Assembly: GCA_003151275.1 (NCBI GenBank)
Contig: PLXC01000042.1
Span: 21,481-85,480 of the forward strand
Source of the DNA: Candidatus Melainabacteria bacterium
GTDB taxonomy: Bacteria > Cyanobacteriota > Vampirovibrionia > Obscuribacterales > Obscuribacteraceae
DNA length: 64,000 nt
Direction: 5' to 3'
The position numbers and the translations under genes were made by a program. Below are positions 36,701-43,668 of this stretch, one piece after another (the first letter of the stretch is position 1; each line of letters begins with the position of its first letter). Below the pieces are notes generated by a model that was not told the DNA's origin, ran no database searches, and saw nothing but the letters and a program-made list of their open reading frames with translations.

Positions 36701-37024
36701 CACGTTGCTATGACGGATCCATTCCCCGCTGGTTTCGAGGCCCTTAACCCCGCCACTGTAGGAACTCGCTCAGTGCCCGAAAACCTGATAGCTCCTAATT
36801 CACCTGGAGACCTCTGGCGTCTTGTATGGTTCGACCATCAGAACTTCAGAGACAATCAAGCGGAAGCATTTAGTTCAATTCTCTACAGTGGACAATGCGA
36901 ATATACCTACTTCGCTCATGCCACCACTCCCGGTACATTTATTGTGCCACCATGCAAAGTGGAAGAGATGTATTCACCTGAAACGTTCGGGCGAACAGCA
37001 ACAGAAGTGATAGTGATTAACTAG
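30764..37024 (+). CDS. Alpha-2-macroglobulin family protein with thioester motif
   Basis: 2086 residues from ATG 30764, which begins a typical export signal (MRRPYRLAKYFRSCLILLSI); ATG 30731 and TTG 30680 are upstream options. The N-terminal half is a chain of macroglobulin domains, including the family motif NLYRPGETVHVNGLLRW. A Pro-rich insert lies near residues 1270-1310 (bait-like region). Then come the A2M region and the thioester motif YPFSCSEQLSS (Cys codon 35459-35461, about residue 1566), followed by an alpha/alpha toroid thioester domain and a C-terminal beta domain. Such proteins trap attacking proteases in the periplasm. The usual partner pbpC is absent here. The stop overlaps the convergent response regulator by 8 bases. 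Confidence 0.92.
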   Translation: MRRPYRLAKYFRSCLILLSICSLILPGTNLEARAQFAPQSLSVNEVKQSQAQTTPKQIIELSEDKSQSIQTDVAKVVQTKPLSPERLKELAVLLPPMRESVSKPIKFEAPSYTRHPPHTSDVIKLEFPPKTSDKTNKPSRISQSPLKILRVSHKGAVSSVAALTITFNQAMVPVTSAEVSNNVVPVKLSPLPPGVWHWLSTDTLEFRPTAKRFPNATTFKVAVSPGTTSLVGAKLTSAYQSLIETPAPRVEAFYLAKRNWDTTAISLAPVLVLKFNQPIDPAKTLQYVHAFVGNEKHQLRLATPDEIKKDAVGNIISDAMKTKCLFMRPTSDLPKNIQIQVIVAPGISSNEGPNAGHERQSFSFRTYSPFSVSPQKEEIRPIWQGENNRIDFSNELDMTVCRSSMFTVDPPVKNFKVQVENTGVFFQGDFRMGVTNTIRVSNMLRDIYGQYLSGTHAIRYRMAPRPASLSDPLGNFGQIVPRAKPVYHVLTFNEPAVKISIYEARLSDLQQFENAMKKFSEPKSRVEQLFSSFKLLSKRLVRTDAHTEVWNDTAIDLVPVLKNGATHFIMVVETSGKGNSSERYAQWVEYSPIRMSVFDDGKNLVAMVTDIRTGKPVSGAELVLLPRNSKQSTDKNGLTKFLLDNDKQSFLACHFENQTTILPHSGGWKCLPENGRFVSYQNTDRNLYRPGETVHVNGLLRWVDWDKNGELTTPNQLTEVTYTVKSSDSTELAKGQVKIDKNGGFAFYFAVPQIVELGYCEVSLTAVGSARRLPASRLGEVGFQVQEFRRPEFELALSSNKSNMILGDVASLTATGNYRTGNPLPHAKVHWNVRSRTAYFKPKGLDGYSFDQSRRYNSDGSDNVKNEASAVLDGLSDVAGTDILQIKCKSLARIEPVTLTVEATVQDVNRQEWSQSTSVLVHPADVYVGVKPAQKYFTPQDPKTFDFVVSDLEGNVQPNYSVSLSASKLSDHVDKKTNKLVETLLQEIVVTSAGQAKSCTFDFDKTGEYWITALVTDRQGRVNRSRSSVQVLSAEQVAESNKRDKFSEDQHLRDIELKLNKEKFVPGESAELSIKAPFKGGHGVLVVRGGPFLDVVPFAVDDQVAKILLPIRDTFYPQVEVEVHMVGANSATGFGEIEVDVPPDPVALQLKAVAEADSYQPGQSVKIKVSLQDAKGNSAANGQVAIAVVDESILALTDYKWVNPLSIFYFNKEFFGEVITEPDLINSDDLKPQYISARPKSELASLPPPSAMPPPPLPAPAEGKAGGLVPPPPPRPYGQPGHGLVGAPVDPRYGQSNEFGSPVDDVAFQIISREGQQQVKFRSDLTPLAYFNPAVLTDADGTATVSFVLPGNLTRYRIMAVAVKGAGQFGSSESNFTASLPLMVRPSAPRFLNFKDECEIPFVVQNSSSKPMNAELIVRATNLVLDARTKGDTNLPAEGNGAVAPPGGLEGANQLAGRSFEIPANDRVEIRLPVVANSGAEAIVQVASFAGVAHDATEVTIPLQPPVTAEAFATYGQIDDGAIAQKIVVPANVIKEVGGLEITTSSTAMQQLFDAGEYLKNYPFSCSEQLSSQILGLGGLKDLVSQFQSETEIKAGDFETLQVKDVTELSKRQQSDGGFGLWTRDEPTKWPFVSIQCARALLQSSKHGMPVPQRTLELCKQYLRKIEDRIPTDYGVPERISLAAYALNVRLQMNDPDPEQARQLMANAVHPKKSAQKSTTSNSTTASEQSLQELLPRVMSLESMAWLLPVLAADRKSAEQVQAIQNILAENISETSSTANVNGSPYQGHSYLMYYSPSRLNAVILEALIASKPDSNLIPKMVKGLLLQRRNGRWSTTQENAYSLLALSKYFATYEKVTPDFNAQFWLGEVVSSEEKFAGRSLVSKTMNIPMEFLQSHTKDELLTLAKEGLGRLYYRIGMKYAPQDLKLPATSRGFTVERTYTPVDADSDVTRDAAGVLHVKAGSTVKVTIKIDAPGTRYHVAMTDPFPAGFEALNPATVGTRSVPENLIAPNSPGDLWRLVWFDHQNFRDNQAEAFSSILYSGQCEYTYFAHATTPGTFIVPPCKVEEMYSPETFGRTATEVIVIN

Positions 37025-37691
37025 GTCGAATTCTGTAACCGACGCCTCGCACATTTTCGATGATTGATGGCTCACCGGCGGTGTCTAGCTGCTGGCGCAA
37101 ACGGTGTATTGATTGTCTCACTGTTTCTGGTCCGACTCCGGACTCGGCTGTCCAGACGTGATCCAAAAGCGCAGGGCTATCGAAAATCTCTTTGTTATTT
37201 CGCATCAAGAATTCGAGCAGCGAAAATTCTTTTGGGAACAGTTTTATTTCTTTGCTGCCCTGCATGACTGTGTGGTCTTGCGGGTTGAGCACGATGTTAC
37301 CAACGCGAAGTTCGTTATCGGACAGTTGAGGGCTTCTTCTGAGAAGAGCGCGGATGCGTGCCGAAAACTCTTTCAATTCAAATGGCTTTGTCAAATAATC
37401 TTCGGCACCGGAATCCAACCCTTCTGTCTTCTCATCAATGTCACTCCTACCAGTCAGGATCAAAATTGGTGTTTTGCCGCCTTTTTTTCTGTAATCTCGG
37501 CAAACATCTACGCCGTTTTTGTCCGGCAAATCCCAGTCCAATACAACGGCGTCGCACTTGTATGTCTGAAGAAAGTACTCCGCCTCTAATCCGCTGTGCA
37601 GGATTTCGACTGTGTAATTTTCGTGGGTCAGCCAGTCATCAATGATGCCAGCCATTTCGAGATCATCTTCAACAACAAGAATCTTAGCCAT
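37017..37691 (-). CDS. OmpR-family response regulator
   Basis: 224 residues. The receiver domain (1-115) has the acidic pair ILVVEDD, phospho-acceptor Asp in VVLDWDLPD, Thr in LILTGRSD and Lys in LTKPFELKE. The C-terminal winged helix (about 125-224) contains LFPKEFSLLEFLMRN and ENVRGVGYRIRP, typical of OmpR/PhoB proteins. It is encoded 8 bases after the histidine kinase stop, so the pair forms one operon. Targets unknown. The 3' end overlaps the alpha-2-macroglobulin gene on the other strand by 8 bases, so mutual transcriptional interference is possible. Confidence 0.94.
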   Translation of the reverse strand: MAKILVVEDDLEMAGIIDDWLTHENYTVEILHSGLEAEYFLQTYKCDAVVLDWDLPDKNGVDVCRDYRKKGGKTPILILTGRSDIDEKTEGLDSGAEDYLTKPFELKEFSARIRALLRRSPQLSDNELRVGNIVLNPQDHTVMQGSKEIKLFPKEFSLLEFLMRNNKEIFDSPALLDHVWTAESGVGPETVRQSIHRLRQQLDTAGEPSIIENVRGVGYRIRPS

Positions 37692-37699
37692 GTTTGCGA

Positions 37700-39886
37700 T
37701 TATACTCGCGTTTGTAGGGGAATACGAAACCAGAATGTGCTGCCTTTGCCTTCCTCACTTTCTACCCCGATTTGCCCACCGTGCGCCTCGACGATCGCTT
37801 TGCAAATTGGCAGCCCAAGTCCTGTGCCTCTGCCACGTTTGCCGTCGGCGCTTTCCACTTGTTTGAATTTCTCAAAGACACTCTCCGACATGCCGGCCGG
37901 GATTCCTCGCCCGCAATCCTTAATCCGGACTTCAGCATGGTCGTCTTTGGTGCAGGCAGATATTTTGATGGAGGTATCCTTGGTGGAAAATTTGATCGCA
38001 TTCGAAAGAAGATTAATCACCACTTGCACCATTCTGCCGGCATCTGCCATCAATTCTGCGTCTTCGCACTGCACCTCGATTGCTACTTTTTGTTGGTCTG
38101 CATACGGACGTACCGAATCGATAGATTGATTGATTATCGAGTTGAGGTTGCTCGGCTCTACGACAATTGTCAGCTTGCCTGATTCCATTTTTTCTAAGTC
38201 AAGAAGATTGTTTACCAGCCCTGTCAACCTTTGCACACTTTGTTGCGCGCTTGTGATTCTGATCGTACCTTTGTCGTTTAAATTCCCGTAAACGCCTTCC
38301 TCAACAAGTGACAGTGTCGCTTGAATCGCACCCAGTGGCGTTCTGAGATCGTGGCTGACCATAGCCACAAAATCTTGTTTCATCTGTTCTATTTCGCGGC
38401 GTTCGCTGATATCCTGAAGACTGATTAGATAGTGCTCCGTTTCGAGATCTTCGAATTTGGTCAGCGTCAGTTCAACGGGAAATATCTGACCATTTTGTTT
38501 GATACCATTCCTCTCGGATGAGCGTCCGAGTGCATCTTTTTGCAATCCCTCCAAAATGGAACCAGATTCGGTGCCAGATTTTGGTGCTAAAAGTTTGGTG
38601 ATCGTGCTGCCTGTTAATTCCGCTCCACTATATCCGAAAATTTCTTCGATCTTTGGATTGACAGACTCGATTGCTCCTGACGGAGCGACACTGATCGTTC
38701 CAACCGGCAGATGCTGAATTATAGAGCGAATGCGTTCTTCACTGGCTTTGATCAAGTTCTCCGCTCGTTTGCGTTCAGTGATGTCGTGGGTGACACAAAA
38801 GAGTGATTTTTCGAGTTCAGACCATCGACCCGTCCATAACATTTCGACCTGGTCTCTTTTCTTTTTCATCACCGATGTCTCGAACGTGCACTTGCCTCGC
38901 TCGACAATTGTTTTATCAACAATTTGTCGTACTCTGTCAACATCTGTGATCGGCAAGATATCGATGTATCGACGTCCAATTAGTTCGTCTGGTGCATAGC
39001 CCCATACTGTTTTAGCCGCCGCACTGACTGCCGAAAAGCGTCCGTCAGAATCGACAGAGCAAATCACATCTAGTGCATTGGCTATGGTGGCACGCTCTTT
39101 TCTTGAAGCCTCTGCCAGAGCAGACGCCATTGTGTGAAATACTGAATCGAGTTTGGCAATCTCGTCATTGCCGCTGGTTTTTGGGTTGAGTTCCTCGCCA
39201 GCGGCTAGGCGGACTGCATTATCCGTTAATAAATTGAGCCGCCTTCCGAAACTCTTGCCCACATATGTGGCCAAAATAATAGTGAGTAGAATGTTTAGGA
39301 TTGTTCCGGCAATCAAGACAATATTGATTACCGAATTGCCATCATCACTTGTTGATTCCTGCAACTTACGTGCGTCGTAAGTCAAAGCGTCAAGATCCTC
39401 TTTTAATTTGTTGTGCGATTCCTGAAGATGATCATAAAGCTGCATGGCCAGTCGATTGCCTTCATCAACTTGAGGACGATCAATGGCCAGCTTGCCGAGA
39501 GTGAGAATCTTGAATAACTTTGCAATAACTTCGTCGATCTTGGAAAGAATCTTGATCCCTTGAGGATCATTACCAACAAGGGCTCGCAAGTCGGTTTGAA
39601 TTTTTACCGCTTCTTTGCAGGCTTTTTCATATCGGTCCAGAAATGCAGGCTCATGTCCGACGCTGTATCCACCTATGCCAAGCACAGCATCGTCCATGAA
39701 CATCGCCAGTAGCTTGGACTGGGAGATCAGTGCCTTTGCCCGCTGTTCTTGACGAAGCTGGATATCAGCTTGTTTGAGCAAAATTGCCAGTGTGCCAGTG
39801 AACACCAATCCGAACACAAGTGGCACTGAGACCAGGATCATCAACTTCTGAGGTAACTTTAGCTTGAAATGCATGTTCTCAGACAA
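37700..39886 (-). CDS. Sensor histidine kinase with HAMP and two PAS domains
   Basis: 728 residues. Two membrane helices (about 16-36 and 185-205) flank a helical sensor of about 150 residues that resembles CHASE3 or four-helix-bundle domains. A HAMP follows (LLTDNAVRLAAGEELNP), then two PAS domains (ANALDVICSVDSDGRFS; PVGTISVAPSGAIESVNP). HisKA has MVSHDLRTPLGAIQ with the phospho-His. HATPase_c has VVINLLSNAIKFS (N box), DCGRGIP and GRGTGLGLPICKAIVEAHGG. The start is TTG 39886, with AGGAGAG upstream; ATG 39874 is an alternative. It forms an operon with the response regulator. Confidence 0.93.
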   Translation of the reverse strand: MSENMHFKLKLPQKLMILVSVPLVFGLVFTGTLAILLKQADIQLRQEQRAKALISQSKLLAMFMDDAVLGIGGYSVGHEPAFLDRYEKACKEAVKIQTDLRALVGNDPQGIKILSKIDEVIAKLFKILTLGKLAIDRPQVDEGNRLAMQLYDHLQESHNKLKEDLDALTYDARKLQESTSDDGNSVINIVLIAGTILNILLTIILATYVGKSFGRRLNLLTDNAVRLAAGEELNPKTSGNDEIAKLDSVFHTMASALAEASRKERATIANALDVICSVDSDGRFSAVSAAAKTVWGYAPDELIGRRYIDILPITDVDRVRQIVDKTIVERGKCTFETSVMKKKRDQVEMLWTGRWSELEKSLFCVTHDITERKRAENLIKASEERIRSIIQHLPVGTISVAPSGAIESVNPKIEEIFGYSGAELTGSTITKLLAPKSGTESGSILEGLQKDALGRSSERNGIKQNGQIFPVELTLTKFEDLETEHYLISLQDISERREIEQMKQDFVAMVSHDLRTPLGAIQATLSLVEEGVYGNLNDKGTIRITSAQQSVQRLTGLVNNLLDLEKMESGKLTIVVEPSNLNSIINQSIDSVRPYADQQKVAIEVQCEDAELMADAGRMVQVVINLLSNAIKFSTKDTSIKISACTKDDHAEVRIKDCGRGIPAGMSESVFEKFKQVESADGKRGRGTGLGLPICKAIVEAHGGQIGVESEEGKGSTFWFRIPLQTRV

Positions 39887-39931
39887 CGAGGAAATCTCTC
39901 CTAGTTTATCTGAAGTACGGTTTGACTATCC

Positions 39932-40408
39932 TTATTTTTTCTCCCAAGCTGGATCATTCTCACCCACGAAGCTAAGATCATACTCTTCATCGCTTACCGG
40001 GCATGATGCATTGCGGGGCGCGACAACTACCGGCTTTCCGTCTTGAAACCCGAGTGCTTCTGCTCTGCCTCTAGCACCAGATTGGGTCCATTCTTGGCCC
40101 AAAAACTCATCACGTCCAGCGGCATCGGGCATGTAGCTGCCGTGTCCGGTCGTGAGCCCTTGATCCCGTTCATCCATGATGCCCGCATTTATGCGACTGC
40201 ATTTCTCAAAGCCGAAGTACGGCGGTATGCTTGTGGTGCCTTCATCACCATAAATTATTTCTGCGTCACTCTTTGCTTGAAGTACAAAGCTGTCCATTAT
40301 TGTTGGTGGAAGATGGTTGCGCCACTGCGATTCCGCGGCTAATGCTGGCGGAAGCACAGAAAAAGAGAGAACCATTAATAGTGGCATGTATGATAATTTG
40401 CTGTTCAT
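39932..40408 (-). CDS. Secreted hypothetical protein, 158 residues
   Basis: Start ATG 40408 with AGGAAGTG about 8 bases upstream; the frame is open to 40486 but without a site. Signal peptide about 1-24 (LPPALAAES). The mature protein has two cysteines (KCSRI and ASCPVS) that could form a disulfide, and no repeats. I do not recognise a family. It is upstream of the two-component operon on the same strand, 45 bases from the histidine kinase start. Confidence 0.65.
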   Translation of the reverse strand: MNSKLSYMPLLMVLSFSVLPPALAAESQWRNHLPPTIMDSFVLQAKSDAEIIYGDEGTTSIPPYFGFEKCSRINAGIMDERDQGLTTGHGSYMPDAAGRDEFLGQEWTQSGARGRAEALGFQDGKPVVVAPRNASCPVSDEEYDLSFVGENDPAWEKK

Positions 40409-40552
40409 ATATGGTGCACTTCCTGTTTTACTGACCAATGCCGTACCACCGCGAGACCTTTGACACGATCCTGACTGAGTTTGCAAAACTATTCAGCCTA
40501 ACTTCTATGCCGAAGCTTAACTGGCTCGGGTCTCTCGCTGATACGTTAGTAA

Positions 40553-40894
40553 TTAGAGGATCGCTGCAATCGGAGCGACTTCTTTAACGACATCTTTCAA
40601 AAAGCCGAAGATACCGCCGCCGCTTTTTTGTTGTTGCGGCTGTTGCTGTTGTTGCTGTTGTTGTTGATCATTGCCACAATCTTGATCTTGATGGTTGAAA
40701 AATGGATTTGGAAGAATGCCAGCGCGAATCAAATTTTGCTCCATTTGACTAAACGTGGCCTTTTCGTTTTGTATTACTTCCTGCATCCCCTGCATAAAGT
40801 CATGTCCTGCTAATTCAGGTCTGCCGCGTTCGCAATGCTCACCACGATTTTGCTGGTGCTCTGGGCCTCTGCTGATTTCGTGATTTCTTGCCAT
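40553..40894 (-). CDS. Hypothetical 113-residue protein with a poly-Gln tract
   Basis: Start ATG 40894, preceded by AAGGAG and an 8-base spacer, which decides against the upstream in-frame ATG 40912. The protein is hydrophilic, with a His/Glu/Arg-rich N-terminus, a run of Gln broken once by Pro (encoded near 40635-40668), and a Gly-rich, mildly hydrophobic C-terminus (GGGIFGFLKDVVKEVAPIAAIL) that could contact a membrane. No family recognised. Confidence 0.6.
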   Translation of the reverse strand: MARNHEISRGPEHQQNRGEHCERGRPELAGHDFMQGMQEVIQNEKATFSQMEQNLIRAGILPNPFFNHQDQDCGNDQQQQQQQQQPQQQKSGGGIFGFLKDVVKEVAPIAAIL

Positions 40895-41198
40895 GGTAAT
40901 AACTCCTTGCAAAACAGCGGTTGTCCCGCAACCGATGAAGGTGGGATAGTAAAGTGATTATTGGAGCTCTCGGGTTAGAGCGGTTTCAAATTCAACGTGC
41001 AGTCATGTTAAGTGACCGATTGTTATAACCGCGTGACAATGTTTAAACGCCACGAATTCGCTCTTACCGGATGCTCCTTTAAGTCTTGTCGTTTAGGGCA
41101 GGGATTTAAGGGACGAGACCGCGTAAGCGGTCAGTCTGATCTGACAGTGTTAGAGTCCCAGAGACTGTGCAAACGACTATTTCGTAAGGCCACCCAGG
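40895..41198. other. Intergenic region with an IS608-like left-end relic
   Basis: No protein gene. The stretch from 41068 to about 41140 is a diverged copy of the IS608-like left end described separately. The remainder shows nothing notable. Confidence 0.6.
41068..41140 (+). mobile_element. Solitary IS200/IS605 left end (relic)
   Basis: Directly after TTAC (41064-41067) comes CGGATGCTCCTTTAAG, matching the left end of the intact element (CGAATGCGCTGTAAAG) base for base in layout. TCGTTTAGGGC and a hairpin GACCGC-GTAA-GCGGTC follow. The intact copy has the same hairpin stem with loop GCTA. Similarity stops after GGTCAG. No transposase gene is attached. Confidence 0.75.
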
Positions 41199-42233
41199 TC
41201 ATCCTTTAATGAATTTCAAAGAGTCCTTGAAAATACTTGAGTCAGTTTGACCTGCGGCTTGATTGATTTCAGAGTGCGAAAGGGGAACTACCTTAATGGA
41301 AACTTGTCCACCAGCCTTCGTTAAAGCGTCGGAAAATTTCTTGTGCTGAACCTGACAGGAAGCGCGCTTTTCGCCGCAGAACATGAGAAAGGGTGGATAT
41401 TGTTTGCCGGGATGTATGGCAAGAGTTGGTGAGGCATCGGCAAGTGTTTTTGGATCGGTGCCGAATGCCGCATCGATCATGCCGCCGACAATGTTTGCTT
41501 CACGAGTGTCCTCAGCTTTTCTTTCTGCAAGGTTTAGGCTTGCAGTATCAAGGCTGATCACACCCTTTATATCTTTTAGCGTTAATCCCTTCTCTATAAG
41601 GTAGCGATCGTTCGTGGCTAGCAAATCAACCAACTGAGCACCGGCTGAGTGTCCCATTAGATAAAGGCGGTTTGGATCGCCACCAAATTCGGAGACATGG
41701 TTTTTGACCCAGGAAAACGCCAATGCGGTGTCTTGAATCTGTTGCGGATGCATCACTTTTGGTGCGAGGCGATAATTGACACTGATAAAAATTACGCCGT
41801 TTTCTGGATATACGTTACCCTTGTCGGCAATTCTGCCTTTGTCTCCGATGCTCCAGCCTCCACCATGCAGAAAGAAAACCACAGGCAGCGACTCTTTGGC
41901 GGTTTTCGGTGCGTAAATGTCCAAACGCTGAAGCGGATCGGTGCCGTAGGCTACGTCGCTAGTTACTTTGACATTAGCCTTGGCGGCCGACGGTGCGGTG
42001 GCCGATGGTGAGGTGCTTCCCCGTCGGGCGGCGGCACGTGCTCTCATGATTTGGATCATTTTTTCTCGACGCCCCTCTGAAGGTGATCCCGTCCCAATGG
42101 CTGAATCCTTGTCTTGAGCGTTCGCGATCAGCGGTGACATTGTGAAGTAAGTGGACCAAGCCAAAACAACAGCTATAGTTCGTAGCCTCATTGCGTACCT
42201 CATTATGGCGGACGTCCTATAGGGTTCAGTCAT
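41199..42233 (-). CDS. Exported alpha/beta hydrolase (esterase, BD-FAE/HSL-like)
   Basis: 344 residues with an export signal (cleavage after about LIANAQ). The hydrolase domain (about 90-344) contains the oxyanion motif FFLHGGGWSIGDKG, VNYRLAP, nucleophile elbow LMGHSAGAQLV and a C-terminal His in VPLSHSEIN. This is the pattern of carboxylesterases related to hormone-sensitive lipase or feruloyl-esterase-like enzymes. The start ATG 42233 overlaps the upstream TGA (ATGA); an ATG near 42191 preceded by GAGG would give a shorter signal peptide. It is the second gene of a two-hydrolase operon flanked by IS608-like left-end relics. Confidence 0.85.
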   Translation of the reverse strand: MTEPYRTSAIMRYAMRLRTIAVVLAWSTYFTMSPLIANAQDKDSAIGTGSPSEGRREKMIQIMRARAAARRGSTSPSATAPSAAKANVKVTSDVAYGTDPLQRLDIYAPKTAKESLPVVFFLHGGGWSIGDKGRIADKGNVYPENGVIFISVNYRLAPKVMHPQQIQDTALAFSWVKNHVSEFGGDPNRLYLMGHSAGAQLVDLLATNDRYLIEKGLTLKDIKGVISLDTASLNLAERKAEDTREANIVGGMIDAAFGTDPKTLADASPTLAIHPGKQYPPFLMFCGEKRASCQVQHKKFSDALTKAGGQVSIKVVPLSHSEINQAAGQTDSSIFKDSLKFIKG

Positions 42234-43540
42234 TTGGTGGGATCGTTGAGCAGGTTTAACAAGCGATCTAAAACATTTTCGCCGTCTTGCCGGATCGCGT
42301 CGTGCTCATATTCGTTTGTGACCCAGATTTTCATGCCGCGAATGTTGTTTGCTGTTTCTTCGGCAAACCTTCGTTCGACATACATGTCGTTGTAATAAAT
42401 GGTGGCAACGCAGGGGACTGTATTTTTTCTCAGCACTCCTACGTCGTATAGCTTCGGCCATTCATCATATGCTGCCAGGATCTGGGCTGCTTCTTTGAGA
42501 GGTTTTAGACATTCATACTCATCAAACATCCAAGGATAAATCATTTCGCCGCTGAAGAAAGTTGGACGATGGTCTGATTGGAACTCCGAGAATTGGTTTG
42601 AGATTCTTTCGGCTGCCCAATTTGACGCATTGTTTTGGCAATAAATCGCTTCATGTAAAAGTGAATAAATAGGGTTGGTGTTGTAGCTGAGCATGCGTTC
42701 CACGTTGCGCAAAAAATTGTAGGAAAGTTTATCCTTTTCGCTCGGAGAAACAAATGCTCCTTCTAGTAAATAATGAATTGCATTCATATTGTTGCCTGCG
42801 CAATTCATGCCAAACGCGATTCCAAGTTGGAGGAAGCGGCGCGCACTGAGGACCTCCGTAGTTGGCAATTCAACGTGGTGAGAACGCAAATGCGTAACAA
42901 TCTTATCAATTGCCTGTGCATCACCGGGAAATCGTTGATAGAAAAGATTGTTTTTCTCGATCACTCGCTTGTATGTTGCGCGATACACTTCATCCGGATT
43001 ATTCACTAGTGGTGGCAATCCACCTAAAATAATAGCCTTGCTCAATCCCTCTGGTGCAATAGACAAATAGGTAGTTATACAGAAACCACCGTAGCTTTGA
43101 CCAAGCACTGTCCATGGTGCGCCATCAGTTATAGTGGCACGGATGGTTTCGCAATCACGAACGATATTGTCGGCGCGAAAATGCTTGAGGTAGTCCGCTT
43201 GATTCTGCGCTGTTGGAAAGGCAGCCATAGTTTCGTGAGTGACAGGAGTGCTCAGACCTGTTCCACGTTGGTCAAGCAGCAGAACTCGGTGATCTTTGAG
43301 GGCTCTTTTGAGCCAGCCATCTAGGGATTCGGGGCGGGGGGAGGCGAATCCTGGACCGCCCTGGAGAAAGATTAGCCAGGGGAGGTTTTGGACTGAGGCG
43401 TTTTGCGTAGATGCGACTTCGCGAGCGTATATTTTGATGCGCTGCGAGTCTGGTGAGTTGTAGTCGAGTGGTACGTCAAAATAATGTCCTTGGCATGTAA
43501 ATCCACGGAACTGTTGAAGGGTGGTTTCAGAAGAATGCAT
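42230..43540 (-). CDS. Proline iminopeptidase-like hydrolase (peptidase S33)
   Basis: 436 residues, no signal peptide, so probably cytoplasmic. It has the S33 landmarks: LIFLQGGPGFASPRP (oxyanion HGGPG-like), LLDQRGTGLSTPV, nucleophile VLGQSYGGFCIT and a C-terminal His in TNEYEHDAIR, with a helical cap between. Such enzymes release N-terminal proline from peptides. The length and motif order match the GxSxGG prolyl aminopeptidases of bacteria. It precedes the exported esterase with ATGA overlap. Confidence 0.9.
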   Translation of the reverse strand: MHSSETTLQQFRGFTCQGHYFDVPLDYNSPDSQRIKIYAREVASTQNASVQNLPWLIFLQGGPGFASPRPESLDGWLKRALKDHRVLLLDQRGTGLSTPVTHETMAAFPTAQNQADYLKHFRADNIVRDCETIRATITDGAPWTVLGQSYGGFCITTYLSIAPEGLSKAIILGGLPPLVNNPDEVYRATYKRVIEKNNLFYQRFPGDAQAIDKIVTHLRSHHVELPTTEVLSARRFLQLGIAFGMNCAGNNMNAIHYLLEGAFVSPSEKDKLSYNFLRNVERMLSYNTNPIYSLLHEAIYCQNNASNWAAERISNQFSEFQSDHRPTFFSGEMIYPWMFDEYECLKPLKEAAQILAAYDEWPKLYDVGVLRKNTVPCVATIYYNDMYVERRFAEETANNIRGMKIWVTNEYEHDAIRQDGENVLDRLLNLLNDPTK

Positions 43541-43580
43541 TGTCGCTCTACGAGGTAAAGATGTTGGACCAATATTTTAC

Positions 43581-43650
43581 CAGTGCTCCGTAAAGTCCTG
43601 TCATTTAGGGCATGGATGTAAGGAGCGACAGCGCAAGCTGCAGATCGCAG
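43581..43650 (+). mobile_element. Solitary IS200/IS605 left end (relic)
   Basis: It begins right after TTAC (43577-43580) with CAGTGCTCCGTAAAG, then TCATTTAGGGC and GGATGTAAGGAGCGACAGCG. That last segment matches the intact left end over GGATGTAAGGAGCGAC. The second hairpin is CAGC-GCAA-GCTG, a changed stem that still pairs. It has the same orientation as the relic at 41068 and lacks tnpA and tnpB. Confidence 0.75.
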
Positions 43651-43668
43651 TATAGGTGGAAGCAGGCT

